Shown one piece after another: positions 51,546 to 62,695 of a stretch of DNA of 64,000 nucleotides. The notes under the pieces are model-generated. The model was given only the letters and a program-made list of their open reading frames with translations, was not told where the DNA came from and made no database searches. This DNA comes from Botryococcus braunii (lineage: Eukaryota > Chlorophyta > Trebouxiophyceae), in NCBI GenBank assembly GCA_002005505.1, contig KV908490.1:264658-328657 (forward strand). The letters are read 5' to 3'. The position numbers and the translations under genes are program-made. Position 1 is the first letter of the stretch. Each line of letters starts with the position of its first letter.

Positions 51546-53796
51546 GATCCAGTAGAAGGGAGACATCAGGTTTATATCCCATAAACATTTCACGGGGGGT
51601 AAGAGGCCTGCCTGAGCTGGGTCCCATGTTCAGAAGGGTGCAGGCTGTCTCCAGTGCCTCTTTCCACATCACAGGACTGGCAGCTGCAAAGTTGAGAAGT
51701 GTCCTGGTTCGCTCCTTGAGGGTCCTGTTGGCTCGCTCTGCTATCCCATTCTGTTGCGGGGTATATGGCGCTGACATCTCCAACTTAGTGCCCTGAGATG
51801 CACAGAACTCCTTGAATTTGGCATTAATAAATTCAGTGCCCCTGTCACATCGAATGCATTTCACAGTGGTTCTTCGTTTTGTCTGCCAAAACAGGACAAG
51901 ATCCCTGACAACAGCTCCGATAACATCCTTGGATTTAACTGGCAAGGCTACTTTCCATCCTGATGCTTCATCAATAACTGTCACCCAAAACCGTTCTCCA
52001 GTGATTGCAGCTGGAGATATGGGACCCACAGTATCAATGTGAATTCTGTCAAGAGGGTTCACTGCAGGTCTGGAACTTTCCCCAAAAGGTGGGCGGGCAT
52101 GCTTCCCCTCAATACAGGCTTCACAGTACTTGGGGCATTTTTCACAAGGGGGAAGATGTGTGTCTAGGCCAGTGACTAATTGCTCGCTGCTCAACCGCTG
52201 CATCCATGGTTCTCCAGGGTGTCCCAATCTGCTGTGCCACAGGAACCGTCTAGTGCAGTCGTGCTTCAGGCTTTTCTTACATTTTCTCTTCAGGGCTGCT
52301 GTCACTGGGCCTGGGGTTTTACTTGCAATCACAGGTAAACAGTTGTGTACATAGTACAGACCATTCTCTGCACTCACTGGCATCCTCCACCCATTTGGGC
52401 CTGTCACTGCTGTAAAGCTTCCCACACCGTCTGTGGCAAGGCAGGCACCATCACGAAGGGTAGCAGATACTGACAGGATATTGGTTGTAGCTGAAGCAAC
52501 ACACTGCACATGATGCAGCCACACTGGTACGTGCTGTGGGGACAATAGACAAACTGAGCCAGTGGCAATGATTCCTCATGTTGCGTCTGAAGTGGCAAGT
52601 TGAAGGGGAATAGGCTTGGTATGTACAGTGGGGGCATGTAGCAGGGCCAGGCTGTTCACAAGGTGCACTGACGCTCCACTATCCACAAGCCAAGACTGTT
52701 TGGACTGTTTATTGCAGTGAGAGTCCAGCACATTGTATGACACTACGTATGGCATACCTTCTGAAGGGGGAGAGGGAGGACCATGCGGTGGATGCAACAG
52801 TGGGAATGCTCCAGCTCCAGGGAAGGCATGCTGCACAGTTGGGGGTGGCTGAGGTGCTCCAGGAAATTGCCCTTGAGGCCACATGCCAACTAGCTGCTGT
52901 ACAGCTGCAACTACGTTCCTCTGGGTGTCTGCATCCCTCTGCCTCTTGCGGCAGTCTCGCCAGAAGTGTCCCCTTCTGTGACAGCAGTTGCAGGTCCCCT
53001 TTACCTCTCCCTTTGCGTCCCCCTCTGCTGGCTGCTTGGGTTGGTTCAGCGCACATGCTGTTGGTGCAGGTACAGGGGCAGGTGGGGTAGGCTGAGCCAT
53101 CATGACCACTGCCTGTTGCTCCCCATCATCATTATACCCTGAGGCCTCTGCTGTGGTGGAGATCAGGTCTGCCAGCTGATCCAAAGGCTGAGCAACTGCA
53201 GTGGGTAGCAATCCTGGTGGGTTGGCTGCTGCTGGAAGTCCCTGCACTATCTGGGTTGCCACATGACCATCCAGGAGATCATGTCCGTTACGTTTCAGGC
53301 AGCTCTTCAGATTGATCATCCTGCATACATACTGGGATATAGTTTCTCCTCTCTTGATGCCCCTTGCCATCTCCTTCAGCCAGTCTGCATTGGCTTGGGT
53401 GTTGTATCCACCAACAAATCTCTTGCAGATAAATACATAGGCATCATAAGCAGAGGGCTTGCTAGACAGCTCCCCCAACCATTCCTCTGGTACTGATTCA
53501 TACATCAGTAGCATAGCAGCAGCATTGTGAATAGTACCAGGCATGGCTTCTTGAATAGCAGGCAGGGAACCTTTTGCACTATTAGCAGCGGTGAATGCAT
53601 TGTCCCACACTATAAAATTCTGACCATGACGCAATAGCTTGATATGGACCTTTACTTGCGTGGCAATAACCTTGGGAAGACTATCTCCCTCACCCTTGGA
53701 GGTACTGGGTGTGCATGGCTCTCGCGTGGGGGTTGATGTTGATTCCTCGTCCGCTGACTTTGATGCTTCACTGGTGCTTGAACCCTTCTTTGCCAT
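51546..53796 (-). pseudogene. Copia G Gag, protease and integrase (one stop, 3' deletion)
   Basis: ATG at 53796 (MAKKGSSTSEASKSADEEST), 17 nt after the ORF0 stop. Gag has LLRHGQNFIVWDNAFTAANS and zinc knuckle CNCCHRRGHFWRDC (about 52990-52945). Protease WLVDSGASVHLVNS (about 52690) is followed by TGA at 52573-52575, replacing the Gly of TSDATG in relatives. In the same frame come LWHSRLGHPG, IHIDTVGPISPAAITGER, CIRCDRGTEF and PYTPQQNGIAERAN. After YKPDVSLL the expected C-terminal integrase region is deleted. Confidence 0.92.
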
Positions 53797-53813
53797 TTTG
53801 CTGAAGGATCTTC

Positions 53814-54338
53814 TCAGTCTTCGTCGCGTTCTGAAAATTTCGAGTCTCCGTCCTCGTCCTGGCTGTCTGTTTCGGTGCACCACTCCTCTGGACTGTATCC
53901 CTTTACGCTCCCCAATAAAGAAAGAAGAAAGTCCTCGTCGAACGAGGCGAGAGCAGTCTCCACAGCTGTGTACGCTGCCTTTTCTGCCCAGAACTCTTCC
54001 TGGTCCGGACCTCCAACCTGACGCAGGTGTCGTTCAAATAGTGCTCGGGTTACAAATCCTGGGTCGCCGTTGATGAAAGAACACTCCCAGACTGTGACTT
54101 TGTAGGCAGGGTAAACTGGAAATCTCAGTTTAAACCACTGTGGAGGGTCGAGTCTGCCCTGTCCGTAGGCTCGGCTGACGAAGTCCTTGACGATGAACGC
54201 TCGTTCCTCAGGTGTTCGTGGTCCAGTCTCTCCACCAGCTCTTCTCAAACTGTCATACGTCGGTGGTTGAGGTGGAGGAGGTCTCACAGGTCTTGATGAG
54301 CCCGAGCCCATTCTCCCGCTCTGTCTCGTTCGTCCCAT
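53814..54338 (-). CDS. Copia G ORF0 (novel upstream protein)
   Basis: 174 residues from ATG 54338, starting about 65 nt after the PBS and ending 17 nt before gag. The N terminus is basic and Pro-rich (RPVRPPPPQPPTYDSLRR). The conserved core has RTPEERAFIVKDFVSRAYG, WFKLRFPVYPAYKVTVWE and KAAYTAVETALASF. The C terminus is acidic (DSQDEDGDSKFSERDED). It matches Copia F ORF0 along most of its length. Canonical copia elements have no ORF here. No known domain is recognised. Confidence 0.8.
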   Translation of the reverse strand: MGRTRQSGRMGSGSSRPVRPPPPQPPTYDSLRRAGGETGPRTPEERAFIVKDFVSRAYGQGRLDPPQWFKLRFPVYPAYKVTVWECSFINGDPGFVTRALFERHLRQVGGPDQEEFWAEKAAYTAVETALASFDEDFLLSLLGSVKGYSPEEWCTETDSQDEDGDSKFSERDED

Positions 54339-54404
54339 CGCAGATCCTTTCTTTCGGGTCACACATCTCAAGTGCTCAGAGTATGAGTTGGTGGGCCCAT
54401 AACC

Positions 54405-55134
54405 TGTAAACTTCTGAGCTTGGCGTTTCCTGTATGACCCGGCACGAGGGTGTTTAGCCTGGCGACACTCTTGTTGTGTGTCGAGTAACAAGCAGTGTCG
54501 ACTGTGAATAAGGTGACTTGACTGGCAACAGTGAAGTAGCAAACACCCGAAGTGCTTTTGATGTCCCAATCAAGTCTTACAATGCTTATTGCTTTCTCTC
54601 ATCACTCAGCAATTCAAACTACTCTATCTACGAAGTTACTGATAGTCTGCATTACCGATGTCCGATGAGCTAAAACATTAGCACCTTTCTAATACACATT
54701 ATCTAGACCCTTTCCTAATCCGTTGTTCTTGTGCACGTCATGTCCTGACAACAGTTTACCTGTATGACCCGGCACGAGGGTGTTTAGCCTGGCGACACTC
54801 TTGTTGTGTGTCGAGTAACAAGCAGTGTCGACTGTGAATAAGGTGACTTGACTGGCAACAGTGAAGTAGCAAACACCCGAAGTGCTTTTGATGTCCCAAT
54901 CAAGTGCCTCATTCCTTCGAGCCAGGAGCATATAGCTTTTCGAGCAAACCGTGTCCGATCACCTCATCCTCCCTTATTAACGTATAATTGGTCTAGATTG
55001 GTTCTGGCAGAACTCCTAGGTTCTGCCACCTATTACTCATTCTAATAAATGTTCTCACTGGTAATTGGAACTGATCTGGCCACTATTACTCTTCTGAGGG
55101 AAAGGCACCAAAATATTCTATCACTATTATAACA
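54405..55134 (-). repeat. Copia G 5' LTR with duplicated leader exon
   Basis: On the minus strand, copy 1 is 54905-54760 (146 bp), ending CATACAG and followed by GTAAAC. TGTAA is at 54581-54577. Copy 2 is 54575-54430 (146 bp), ending CATACAG and followed by GAAACGCC and a 25-bp tail. A TATATG lies about 27 bp before copy 1. Confidence 0.93.
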
Positions 55135-55139
55135 GAAGG

Positions 55140-55484
55140 CACCATGCAAGTGTTCCTCGAGTCTGGCAGTTCATTGTTCCTGCACAATGTCAAGCATGTT
55201 CCCTCTAGTAAGAAGTATCTTCTGTCAGTGGGCAAAGCTTATTTAGATGGTATCAATGTCAATATCATGGGTATTGGGTGTTATCTTACAGATTCTAATG
55301 GGTACCATTTGGGAAATGCTGAGCATGCCTTCCCTTATCAGTGGCTGGTGGACTTAGCTCTACCAGACAAGCATGTTTCTTTCCATCCAGAAACTAAGTT
55401 TATGGAGGCATGCAATGTTCAGGTGATTCACAGGGATGCAGACCTGTGGCATCAGAGGCTGGGGCACTTGTCTCCAGCCTATAT
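55140..55484 (+). pseudogene. Copia E protease end and GAG-pre-integrase
   Basis: Continues the E frame after Copia G: FLHNVKHVPSSKKYLLSVGK, then DLWHQRLGHLSPAY of the GAG-pre-integrase domain. It is cut by solo LTR H after TATAT (55480-55484) and resumes at 56183. Confidence 0.88.
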
Positions 55485-56182
55485 TGTTGAGTTGTGAACA
55501 TACATCGAATGCCTTGTGCTTTAGGTGATCTTCAAATGTACATTATTAAGATACGGGTCCACTATCCACATAAGGTACCTCAAGACACGTTCGGATGAGG
55601 TCTATTTCGAACATAAGGTACAATCTGATTTAGATTACGCGTTAGTGTGAAAGGAATATTAAAGCTGCGATCACCGCATAGTCGAGCAACTGGTTTGGAA
55701 AGATACTGGGCACATAAGGATGCCAGTCTTGTTCATGCAGTTGCATGTGTCTAAAGAGCAGACAGTCGTCAAGGACTGTAGCTGGAGAGGCACGAACTTA
55801 CGACCTCTCTGCTTGCTTACAGGTGCGGTGACGCAGGGTGTGTATTGGTAATGTGTTCATGTTTGATTGCTTGTTTGTAAGTGAACCATCTTAGTGGATA
55901 ATCAAGTCTCCCAAACAGCTAAGGGACGGAGTCTTGATTGAGTATAGGAAGGTACTTGCTTTCAGCCGTCAGGAGCTTATCCGTGTGTAGATGCTCATTG
56001 ACAGATCAACATGTAATGGAACTGGTTTGGAAAGATACTGGGCACATAAGGATGCCAGTCTTGTTCATGCAGTTGCATGTGTCTAAAGAGCAGACAGTCG
56101 TCAAGGACTGTAGCTGGAGAGGCACGAACTTACGACCTGTCTGCTTGCTTACAGGATACGCCACTGCCCATAACCTTTTACA
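55485..56182 (+). mobile_element. Solo LTR H (Copia A-related family)
   Basis: 698 bp, TGTTGAGTTG...CTTTTACA, TSD TATAT (55480-55484 and 56183-56187). Leader copy 1 is 55688-55822 (135 bp), ending CTTACAG and followed by GTGCGG. TGTAA is at 56012-56016. Copy 2 is 56020-56154 (135 bp), ending CTTACAG and followed by GATACGCC and a tail containing GCCCATAACC. No internal region or second LTR exists, so it arose by LTR-LTR recombination. Removing it restores the E frame. Confidence 0.92.
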
Positions 56183-57075
56183 TATATGGTAAGAATGATG
56201 AAGGGCAAAATGGTAAAGGGAATGAAACTCCCCTCTTCTGATTTCTCAAGTTCAATAGGCATAAAAGGTGTCTGCAGTGCTTGTTTGCATGGGAAGCAAA
56301 CTGTGCAACCTTTTAAATCAACAGGCACTGCTTGCACTAGTAAGCTAGAGGTTGTGCATATGGACCTTATGGGCCCAGTTTCACCTGAAACGTATGATGA
56401 TGAAAAATATGCACTTAATGTCTTAGATGGATTTTTTGAGATGTCAGCAACTATCCTACTCAAGTCAAAAGCAGATGCATCAAGAGAGGCAGTTAATTTA
56501 TTGACCGAGTGGCAGACCCAGCACGAGTGCAAGGTTAAGTTTATCAGGACCGACAATGGTACTGAGTTTTCTGGCTTAAAAAAGTTCTGCAGGAAAAATG
56601 GTGCAGTCCACCAAAAGACTGCACCATATGCCCATCAACAAAATGGGAAAATTGAGAGGCTGAACAGGACTCTGCAGGAGAAAGCAAGAGCCATGCTGAC
56701 TGCCTCGAGCCTACCTCCAGAATATTGGGGTGACTCTCTCTTAACTGCAAACTATGTTAGAAATTTGTCTGCAATTTCAAATCATGATAAAACCCCATTT
56801 GAGATGTGGTTTGGCACTGTTCCTGATGTCAGTCACGTGTTTTTGGGAGCAAGTGCCATGTCATGATTGAAAAGTCCAAAAGGGGTGGTAAATTTAGCCT
56901 TGTCAGTAAGGAGGGTATTTTCTTGGGCTATGATGGGCACATCAAGAATTATCGTGTTCTCATAGATTCCAAAGTCACAGTGTGTGCAAGACAATTTGTC
57001 AAGTTTGAGGAGGCCTTGTCTGATGATGATGAAATGCCTGATCTCCTTGATGTGGTGAATGAGAAAGAGGATTTT
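56183..57075 (+). pseudogene. Copia E integrase
   Basis: Carries the GAG-pre-integrase end (CSACLHGKQTVQPF), then integrase VHMDLMGPVSPE, FIRTDNGTEFSG and APYAHQQNGKIERLN, so Asp-Asp-Glu are all present (the usual PYTPQQ is PYAHQQ). A frameshift occurs at the T5 run 56838-56842, after FGTVPDVSHV. The following frame (MIEKSKRGGKFSLVSKEG... FLGYDGHIKNYRV) is the expected continuation. Gypsy D enters after ATTTT (57071-57075). Confidence 0.9.
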
Positions 57076-57404
57076 TGTTGTGAATTAAACTCAGAACAGA
57101 GGTTCAGTAATTCGAAATTGGATATTGTGGACTCGACGGCGAGGCCGTCCCAGGGCACCCATCGGCCCTGCCAGCCTTTCGGGATCCTTTGGGATCCCTT
57201 ATGCTGGTCTCACAGCTCATCCTGATTTATAGGACATGCTGTCCACCTCAACCGCCACCTGGCAGGGGTGTCCAAGGTTCCGCCACTTGCAGCAGAGCCG
57301 CACCGTGGCACCTCCTTTGTGCCGGTGGTACCTTACCGGCTGATCAGATACCGCAGTACCCTGTCGGGGTACCGCCTGATCAGATCGGTACCCACCGCAC
57401 AACA
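57076..57404 (-). repeat. Gypsy D 3' LTR
   Basis: Rich in palindromic hexamers (GGTACC, TGATCA, GGATCC). CTGATCAGAT occurs twice about 40 bp apart within mirrored TACCG/CGGTA contexts, so strong secondary structure is likely. Confidence 0.95.
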
Positions 57405-58013
57405 TCCCTCCCCACTTAGTTCGTTGCCATCCTCGGCAACACTAACAGAGGCCACCCTTCTGTAGAGGAGGAATTCTGCCGAAGCCAACCCAACGGTCTA
57501 ACCGTTGCAAGCACAAAGTTTGCACTCCATCTTTATCCAAAGACACAACCTTTTACAAGGTCACAGCACCCCTCAAAGGTAAGGTCCCCCGGTGCTCTGC
57601 GAACCCAGACTTCGCCAAGGAATCAACAAATCAACATGTTGACCTTCCGTGTTCATGATAGGTTTAGGGTCCAGCCGGCCAGGCGTTATGCGCTCTTTTA
57701 CGCACTAAAGCTACGACACTGGTTTTGAGGGTCGCCACGCCCCCCGTCCACCCACATGAACTCCCCAGTTTTAGTGCAGTGTGCATGCACTCAGCCACAG
57801 GGAGGAAGCCCGCGAACAAGCGTCACATCCCTCGTCCAACCAGTTGTACACAACGCAGAGCGTCCCCCACGTCTGAGATGATCACGGACAATATGCAAAG
57901 CCGCGCCCCGCAAAGCTCTGCCTGTGGATTTGGATGTTTTCACTGTCAGAAACATCCCGCGTTACAGATCAATCCTCACAGCCCCCACCCGGGACCCGTC
58001 GTAGGTGACTGAT
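57405..58013 (-). other. Gypsy D 3' untranslated region
   Basis: The polypurine tract adjoins the LTR. The other ~590 bp before the integrase stop hold no ORF that I can support. Confidence 0.75.
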
Positions 58014-59612
58014 TCAACTGGAAGAATTGGGTTTTGACCGCGCAGCGTCCGAGGTAACGCGCCTCGCTCTGCCTGGTCGGGCCCTTGACTGTCCCCAATA
58101 TGCATTGACCAATTCTTCACAGTTTTCAAGGATGACCTCAGCTGGCTCCCAAGAATTGTGTTCCTGGGCAAAGCCTTTCCAGGCCACGAGGAACTCCAGC
58201 TGTGTTTGCCGCACCCTATGTTGCAAAATATGGGCAACCTCGTACTCCGGCTCACCATTTACAATGTCAGGCATTGGAGGTGGTTGCACACGTCCTCCCG
58301 CCACGTACTTCTTCAGCAAAGAACAATGGAAAGCATTGTGCCATCGGAGGTTATCGGGGAGATCCAACTGATACGTCGTTTCATTAATGATACCCGTCAC
58401 AGTAAATGGCCCCATGAACCTTGGCAATAGCTTCTTTCCCAAAACAGTCTTTGGCTGAGCGTACCTCGTCGCTAGAAGCACTTGCTCCCCCAAGACGAAA
58501 GTCACCAAGGACCGGTGCGCATCTGCGTCCGCCTTGGCCCGGCTGGCAGCTGCTTCCAGGCAAAGCTTTGCCCTCTTCCACAGCTCTTGCAGCCTGCACT
58601 CAACCCCTTGTGCGCGTGGGACCTTGCTTCGAAACTCTGGGTGACCGGGAACTCGTGGGTGTCTACCATAATTCAGAAAGAATGGCGTCGATTGAATCGA
58701 CTCATGGTAGGCATTATTCACTGCGAATTCCGCCATAGAGAGATGTGTGTCCCAGTCTTTGCCATCCGGCGCAACATAGTGTCTCAACACATCTTGCATC
58801 ACCCTGTTGGTCCTCTCCGTCTGCCCATCCGTTTGCGGATGATACGCAGAAGAGAAAGCTTGCTTGATACCCAACAATTTGCACAAGTCCATAAAGAATT
58901 TGCCAGTGAACCGAGGATCTCTATCAGAAACAATTGTTTTAGGCATGCCAAACACTTTAAACACATGATCAAGGAACAGCCGAGCTGCCCCTTCCGCTGT
59001 GATAGTGTTTGTTGTCGGCACGAACTTAACCATTTTAGAGAACCTATCCACTACCACCAAACCTGCATCATTGCCCTGCTGAGTACATGGGAGGGCCATC
59101 ACAAAATCCATTGAAATGTGCTCCCATGGAACTTCTGCGATGGGCAAAGGCAAGAGCAGACCGTGTGGCTTACCGGACAACGGCTTGTTTCGCTGACATG
59201 AATCGCAGGATTTAACATACCTGCAAACATCATCATACAAGGTAGGCCAATAAAAACCACGCTGTACCAGCTTCGCGCGGTCTTGCGTTGCCCGAAGTGT
59301 CCAGTATACGCTCCATCATGGCACGATGCCACAACATGGTCTCGTAACCCAGGCACATCCGGCACAAACACACTCTTAGTTTCATCACTGGTGTCACACC
59401 AAAATACACCATCCACTTTGTCCACCCTAGTCAGCCTGCCCATTTGCCGTACCTCGTCTAAGGTTAGTCTTTCACTCGCATCTTTGATCTTGGCAAGCAA
59501 GTCCGACGATCCCTCCGTCCACAGCCTGGTAAAAGCATCTGCTCCTAAGCTATGTTCAACATTAGGCCTATCAGGAACACCAGAAAAAGCTGGAGACCCG
59601 TCCCCCCCCCCC
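58014..59612 (-). pseudogene. Gypsy D integrase with chromodomain (frameshifted)
   Basis: From the G11 run (59602-59612) the frame reads LGGGDGSPAFSGVPDRPNVE... DASERLTLDEV... DGAYTGHFGQRKTA. One base of frame then changes near 59271-59282. It resumes with YDDVCRYVKSCDSCQRNKP, catalytic SMDFVMALP, IVSDRDPRFTGKFF and SSAYHPQTDGQTERTN. A CHROMO domain (YEVAHILQHRVRQTQLEFLV... NSWEPAE) lies near the C terminus. It is a chromovirus integrase broken by two frame changes. Confidence 0.9.
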
Positions 59613-62600
59613 AACAGGAGATCGCGATGCCGAACGTAGGGCAGCGCGAATAGAATTAAGGACAGCAGATGGGCGACGGGACAAGGGATCTGCACAATTT
59701 GTGCGTCCTGGACGATACTCCCAAACAAAATCAAAGCGCTGCAAGAATTCCGACCACCTAGCCTGGCGAGTGGACAGGTTGCGCATGGTAGGCAAATATG
59801 TGTTTGGATTGTGATCTGTAACAACAGTGAACTTTACACCTTCAAGATAGCATCGCCAAGTTTGCAGAGCATGAACAACAGCAAGCAATTCCTGCTCACC
59901 CACAGGGTAGTTTCGTTCCGCAGAACTAAGCACCCTTGACTCGAAAGCCACAGGGCGACCAGCCTGCATCAAGATTGCCCCCAATGCGACCCCAGACGCG
60001 TCGGCCACAACTTCAAAAGGACAAGAAAAATCTGGTATCTGGAGTACCGGTGCAGAGGTTAGAGCCATTTTCAGGTTCCTGAACGCCTCTTCTTGCACCT
60101 GGTTCCATGCCCAAACAGCCTGGTCCTTTAGTAAGTCCATTAAGGGCCGTGCAATTGAGGAGTATCCAAGGATGAACTTACGAAAATAATTCGTCAGGCC
60201 TAAAAAACAGCGCACATCGTGGACATTCAAAGGCGGTGGCCAGCTGTTAACCGCATCTACTTTGCGGGGATCAGCTCGCACGCCTTCACCACTAACCATG
60301 TGCCCTAGGAATGCAACCTCAGCCTGAAAGAATGAGCACTTCTTTAGCTTACAATACAGCTTATGTTCACGCAACAATTGTAAGACCAAGCGCAAGTGCT
60401 CTTCGTGCTCCTCTGCATTCCTACTGTAGACCAAGATATCATCCATGTATACCAAAGCACATTTCCCTATCAATGATTTCAGCACGTCATTCATGACCTT
60501 CTGAAATGTAGCGGGCGCATTTGTGAGTCCGAAGGGCAATACCCGAAACTGATACAAACCTTGTGGCGTGATGAATGCCGTTTTGGGGACGTCCTCGGGT
60601 GTGATCCGCACTTGATGATATCCTGACATCAAGTCTAATGAAGAAAACACCTTGGCCCCATTTAGTTGGTCTAGAAGATCATCCACTCGTGGCAAAGGGT
60701 ATTGGTTTCTCTCTGTAATTTTGTTCATTCCCCTATAATCCACCACCATTCGCAACGTGCCTTCCTTCTTGCGGACAAAGAGGATAGGAGACGCAAAAGG
60801 AGAGCTGCTGGGCTCAATGAAACCTTTGGCAAGCAAATCCTGTAGGGTCCTAGTCACCTCCTCACGCTCAACTGGGGAGAGACGATACATTCCACGAACA
60901 GGGGGCACTGGATTATTGCCGGTGGGAATTGCGTGCGCAACATTCCTCTCAGGTGGGAGAGAGTTTGGCAACTCATCAGGGAAGCAATCACAGAATTCTG
61001 TTACAATGGCTTTCACGCGAGGGTTTTCAATCCCCCCCGACTTTAGCCCCACATTCACATCCCCGCCATTCTCAGAAGAATCCACCGCTGAGAGTTCTTC
61101 CTGGGACACTACTACCGCAAAGCCTGTGCCTCCACCCTTGAGAACGCGTCTAGCCTGTACAGCAGTGATTGTTTCGCACCCTGGCGTGGGCGCTTCATCC
61201 ATTGCCACCCTGACACGCATGTTCCCTACCGTGAAATGTGCAATTCGTGTACGCCAGGACAAATTTGCGTCTGTCAAAGCTAAAAACGTGTCTCCGAGAA
61301 TAATCTCATGCGAGCTCAAATTAGCCACTAGACAGGGAACAGAAACATCATGTCCATGTACTCGCAAAGGCACATTACAAAAAGCAGTTGTTTCTTCTTC
61401 CATCCCATCAGGCATTACTATCCCTCGTGGAGCCATGTCTACTTCTCGCAGCCCAAATTTCTTTACAGCCGCACGTGAGATGAAACATGAAGTTGCACCA
61501 CTGTCGAGGAGACATCTCACGCGGCCTGTCCGTCCTTGGATCCCTGCGAGCATCACAAAGGTCAGTTTCCCGACCTTTGGAGGCTCGCCTGACCCAGATG
61601 CACGGAAAGCCAACGCAGCCATAGAGCATGTAAACAACAACTCACGGGAACCGTGTTGCATTGTAGCCAATGTGCGCTTCACACCAGACAAACGACTGCG
61701 AGGCACCGAGCACTCATGCACAGGAATGGAGGGAGCTACCTTCTTTGGGCAGTTCTTGGCGATATGACCAATCTGACCGCATTTATAGCAGCGTGGGCCC
61801 TTAGGCCTTGGCTCGTCAGGTTTATCGCTGGATGGCGCAGCCTTGCCCTTCCCTTTATGCACTCCTGCATTTTTGGGACCCAGGTCGGTCTGCTTCGCCT
61901 TATGCGAACTATCCTGCTCACGGTCTGGCAATGCACATAGGGCGTCAATATACGATTGCACAGGAGCCTGTGTGCCCGCAAACTTTAAGCGTAACTGGTT
62001 AGCAATTGCGTTGGGTAGCCCACGGAGTAATCTGTGCACGTCGTCGGCGACTGAGCGCCCTGGCCCCAGCCTCGCCAAAAGTGTCTGAAAACGACTAACA
62101 TATGCTGTTGTACTCCCTGAGGAGTCAAGGGTAAGGGCATCGAACTTGGGAAGTATGAATTCCGGAGACTCCAGCCGTCCAAAATGGGCGTGCATGAAGG
62201 CTTCCAGCGTTTCCCACGACAACAACACCCCCACCTCCAGCGTATTCACAAAGGACAACCACAAAGTAAGCGCAGGCCCCACAAAGCTTGCCACTGCACG
62301 TCGAACATGCGCATCCTGTTGGATATCTGTCAACGGAACCGGAAACTTCGCTCTGGCTTGCGCAATCCATTCTCGTGGAGCCAACTGTGATTCATAGCCT
62401 TGAAATTCAACAATTTTGGACACTGCAGGCATATAGGCTTTAGACGACTCACCTTGCGCACGTTGCGCTTGCACCTCCTCCGTCAGATTGTTGGCTGCCT
62501 CAACCTGCTGCTGTACCACATTTACCAAAGCTTGAACAGCATTTACAAGGGTCCGTTCTTCCACAATCGCATTCTGCACCTCACGCACAGGACTGCCGTC

Positions 62601-62624
62601 CGCCATCGGCACATCGTCCGACAT
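59571..62624 (-). CDS. Gypsy D Gag-protease-RT-RNase H polyprotein
   Basis: ATG at 62624 (MSDDVPMADGSPVREVQNAI), 1017 residues. It has a coiled-coil-like N terminus, Gag (FMHAHFGRLESPEFILPKFD), zinc knuckle CYKCGQIGHIAKNC (about 61785), and protease CLLDSGATSCFISRAAV (about 61510, DSG instead of DTG). RT has MVVDYRGMNKITERNQYPLP and YMDD (about 60438-60455). RNase H has VVADASGVALGAIL and TDHNPNTYLP. The frame ends shortly after the G11 run. Confidence 0.95.
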   Translation of the reverse strand: MSDDVPMADGSPVREVQNAIVEERTLVNAVQALVNVVQQQVEAANNLTEEVQAQRAQGESSKAYMPAVSKIVEFQGYESQLAPREWIAQARAKFPVPLTDIQQDAHVRRAVASFVGPALTLWLSFVNTLEVGVLLSWETLEAFMHAHFGRLESPEFILPKFDALTLDSSGSTTAYVSRFQTLLARLGPGRSVADDVHRLLRGLPNAIANQLRLKFAGTQAPVQSYIDALCALPDREQDSSHKAKQTDLGPKNAGVHKGKGKAAPSSDKPDEPRPKGPRCYKCGQIGHIAKNCPKKVAPSIPVHECSVPRSRLSGVKRTLATMQHGSRELLFTCSMAALAFRASGSGEPPKVGKLTFVMLAGIQGRTGRVRCLLDSGATSCFISRAAVKKFGLREVDMAPRGIVMPDGMEEETTAFCNVPLRVHGHDVSVPCLVANLSSHEIILGDTFLALTDANLSWRTRIAHFTVGNMRVRVAMDEAPTPGCETITAVQARRVLKGGGTGFAVVVSQEELSAVDSSENGGDVNVGLKSGGIENPRVKAIVTEFCDCFPDELPNSLPPERNVAHAIPTGNNPVPPVRGMYRLSPVEREEVTRTLQDLLAKGFIEPSSSPFASPILFVRKKEGTLRMVVDYRGMNKITERNQYPLPRVDDLLDQLNGAKVFSSLDLMSGYHQVRITPEDVPKTAFITPQGLYQFRVLPFGLTNAPATFQKVMNDVLKSLIGKCALVYMDDILVYSRNAEEHEEHLRLVLQLLREHKLYCKLKKCSFFQAEVAFLGHMVSGEGVRADPRKVDAVNSWPPPLNVHDVRCFLGLTNYFRKFILGYSSIARPLMDLLKDQAVWAWNQVQEEAFRNLKMALTSAPVLQIPDFSCPFEVVADASGVALGAILMQAGRPVAFESRVLSSAERNYPVGEQELLAVVHALQTWRCYLEGVKFTVVTDHNPNTYLPTMRNLSTRQARWSEFLQRFDFVWEYRPGRTNCADPLSRRPSAVLNSIRAALRSASRSPVGGGGRVSSFFWCS

Positions 62625-62680
62625 GATCGTTATGCGCAGCGGAATAAAATAGCAAAGCTCAACGACAGGCGAGAAATCAA

Positions 62681-62693
62681 CTCGCCGATACCA
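62681..62693 (-). promoter_or_regulatory. Gypsy D primer-binding site
   Basis: TGGTATCGGCGAG on the minus strand, two bases after the 5' LTR. It is the same site as in gypsy C and Copia E. Confidence 0.8.
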
Positions 62694-62695
62694 GA

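Larger units (their letters stand above)
45016..55134 (-). mobile_element. Copia G (Ty1/copia, minus strand), nested in Copia E protease
   Basis: 730-bp LTRs (45016-45745 and 54405-55134) differ at about two positions. TSD GAAGG at 45011-45015 and 55135-55139. PPT GGCAAGGGGAAG abuts the 3' LTR, and the half-tRNA PBS (GGTTATGGGCCCACC) abuts the 5' LTR at 54404. It encodes ORF0, Gag, PR, IN, RT and RNase H. It is damaged by element K in RT, a TGA in protease, and a deletion of the integrase C-terminal region. Confidence 0.96.
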
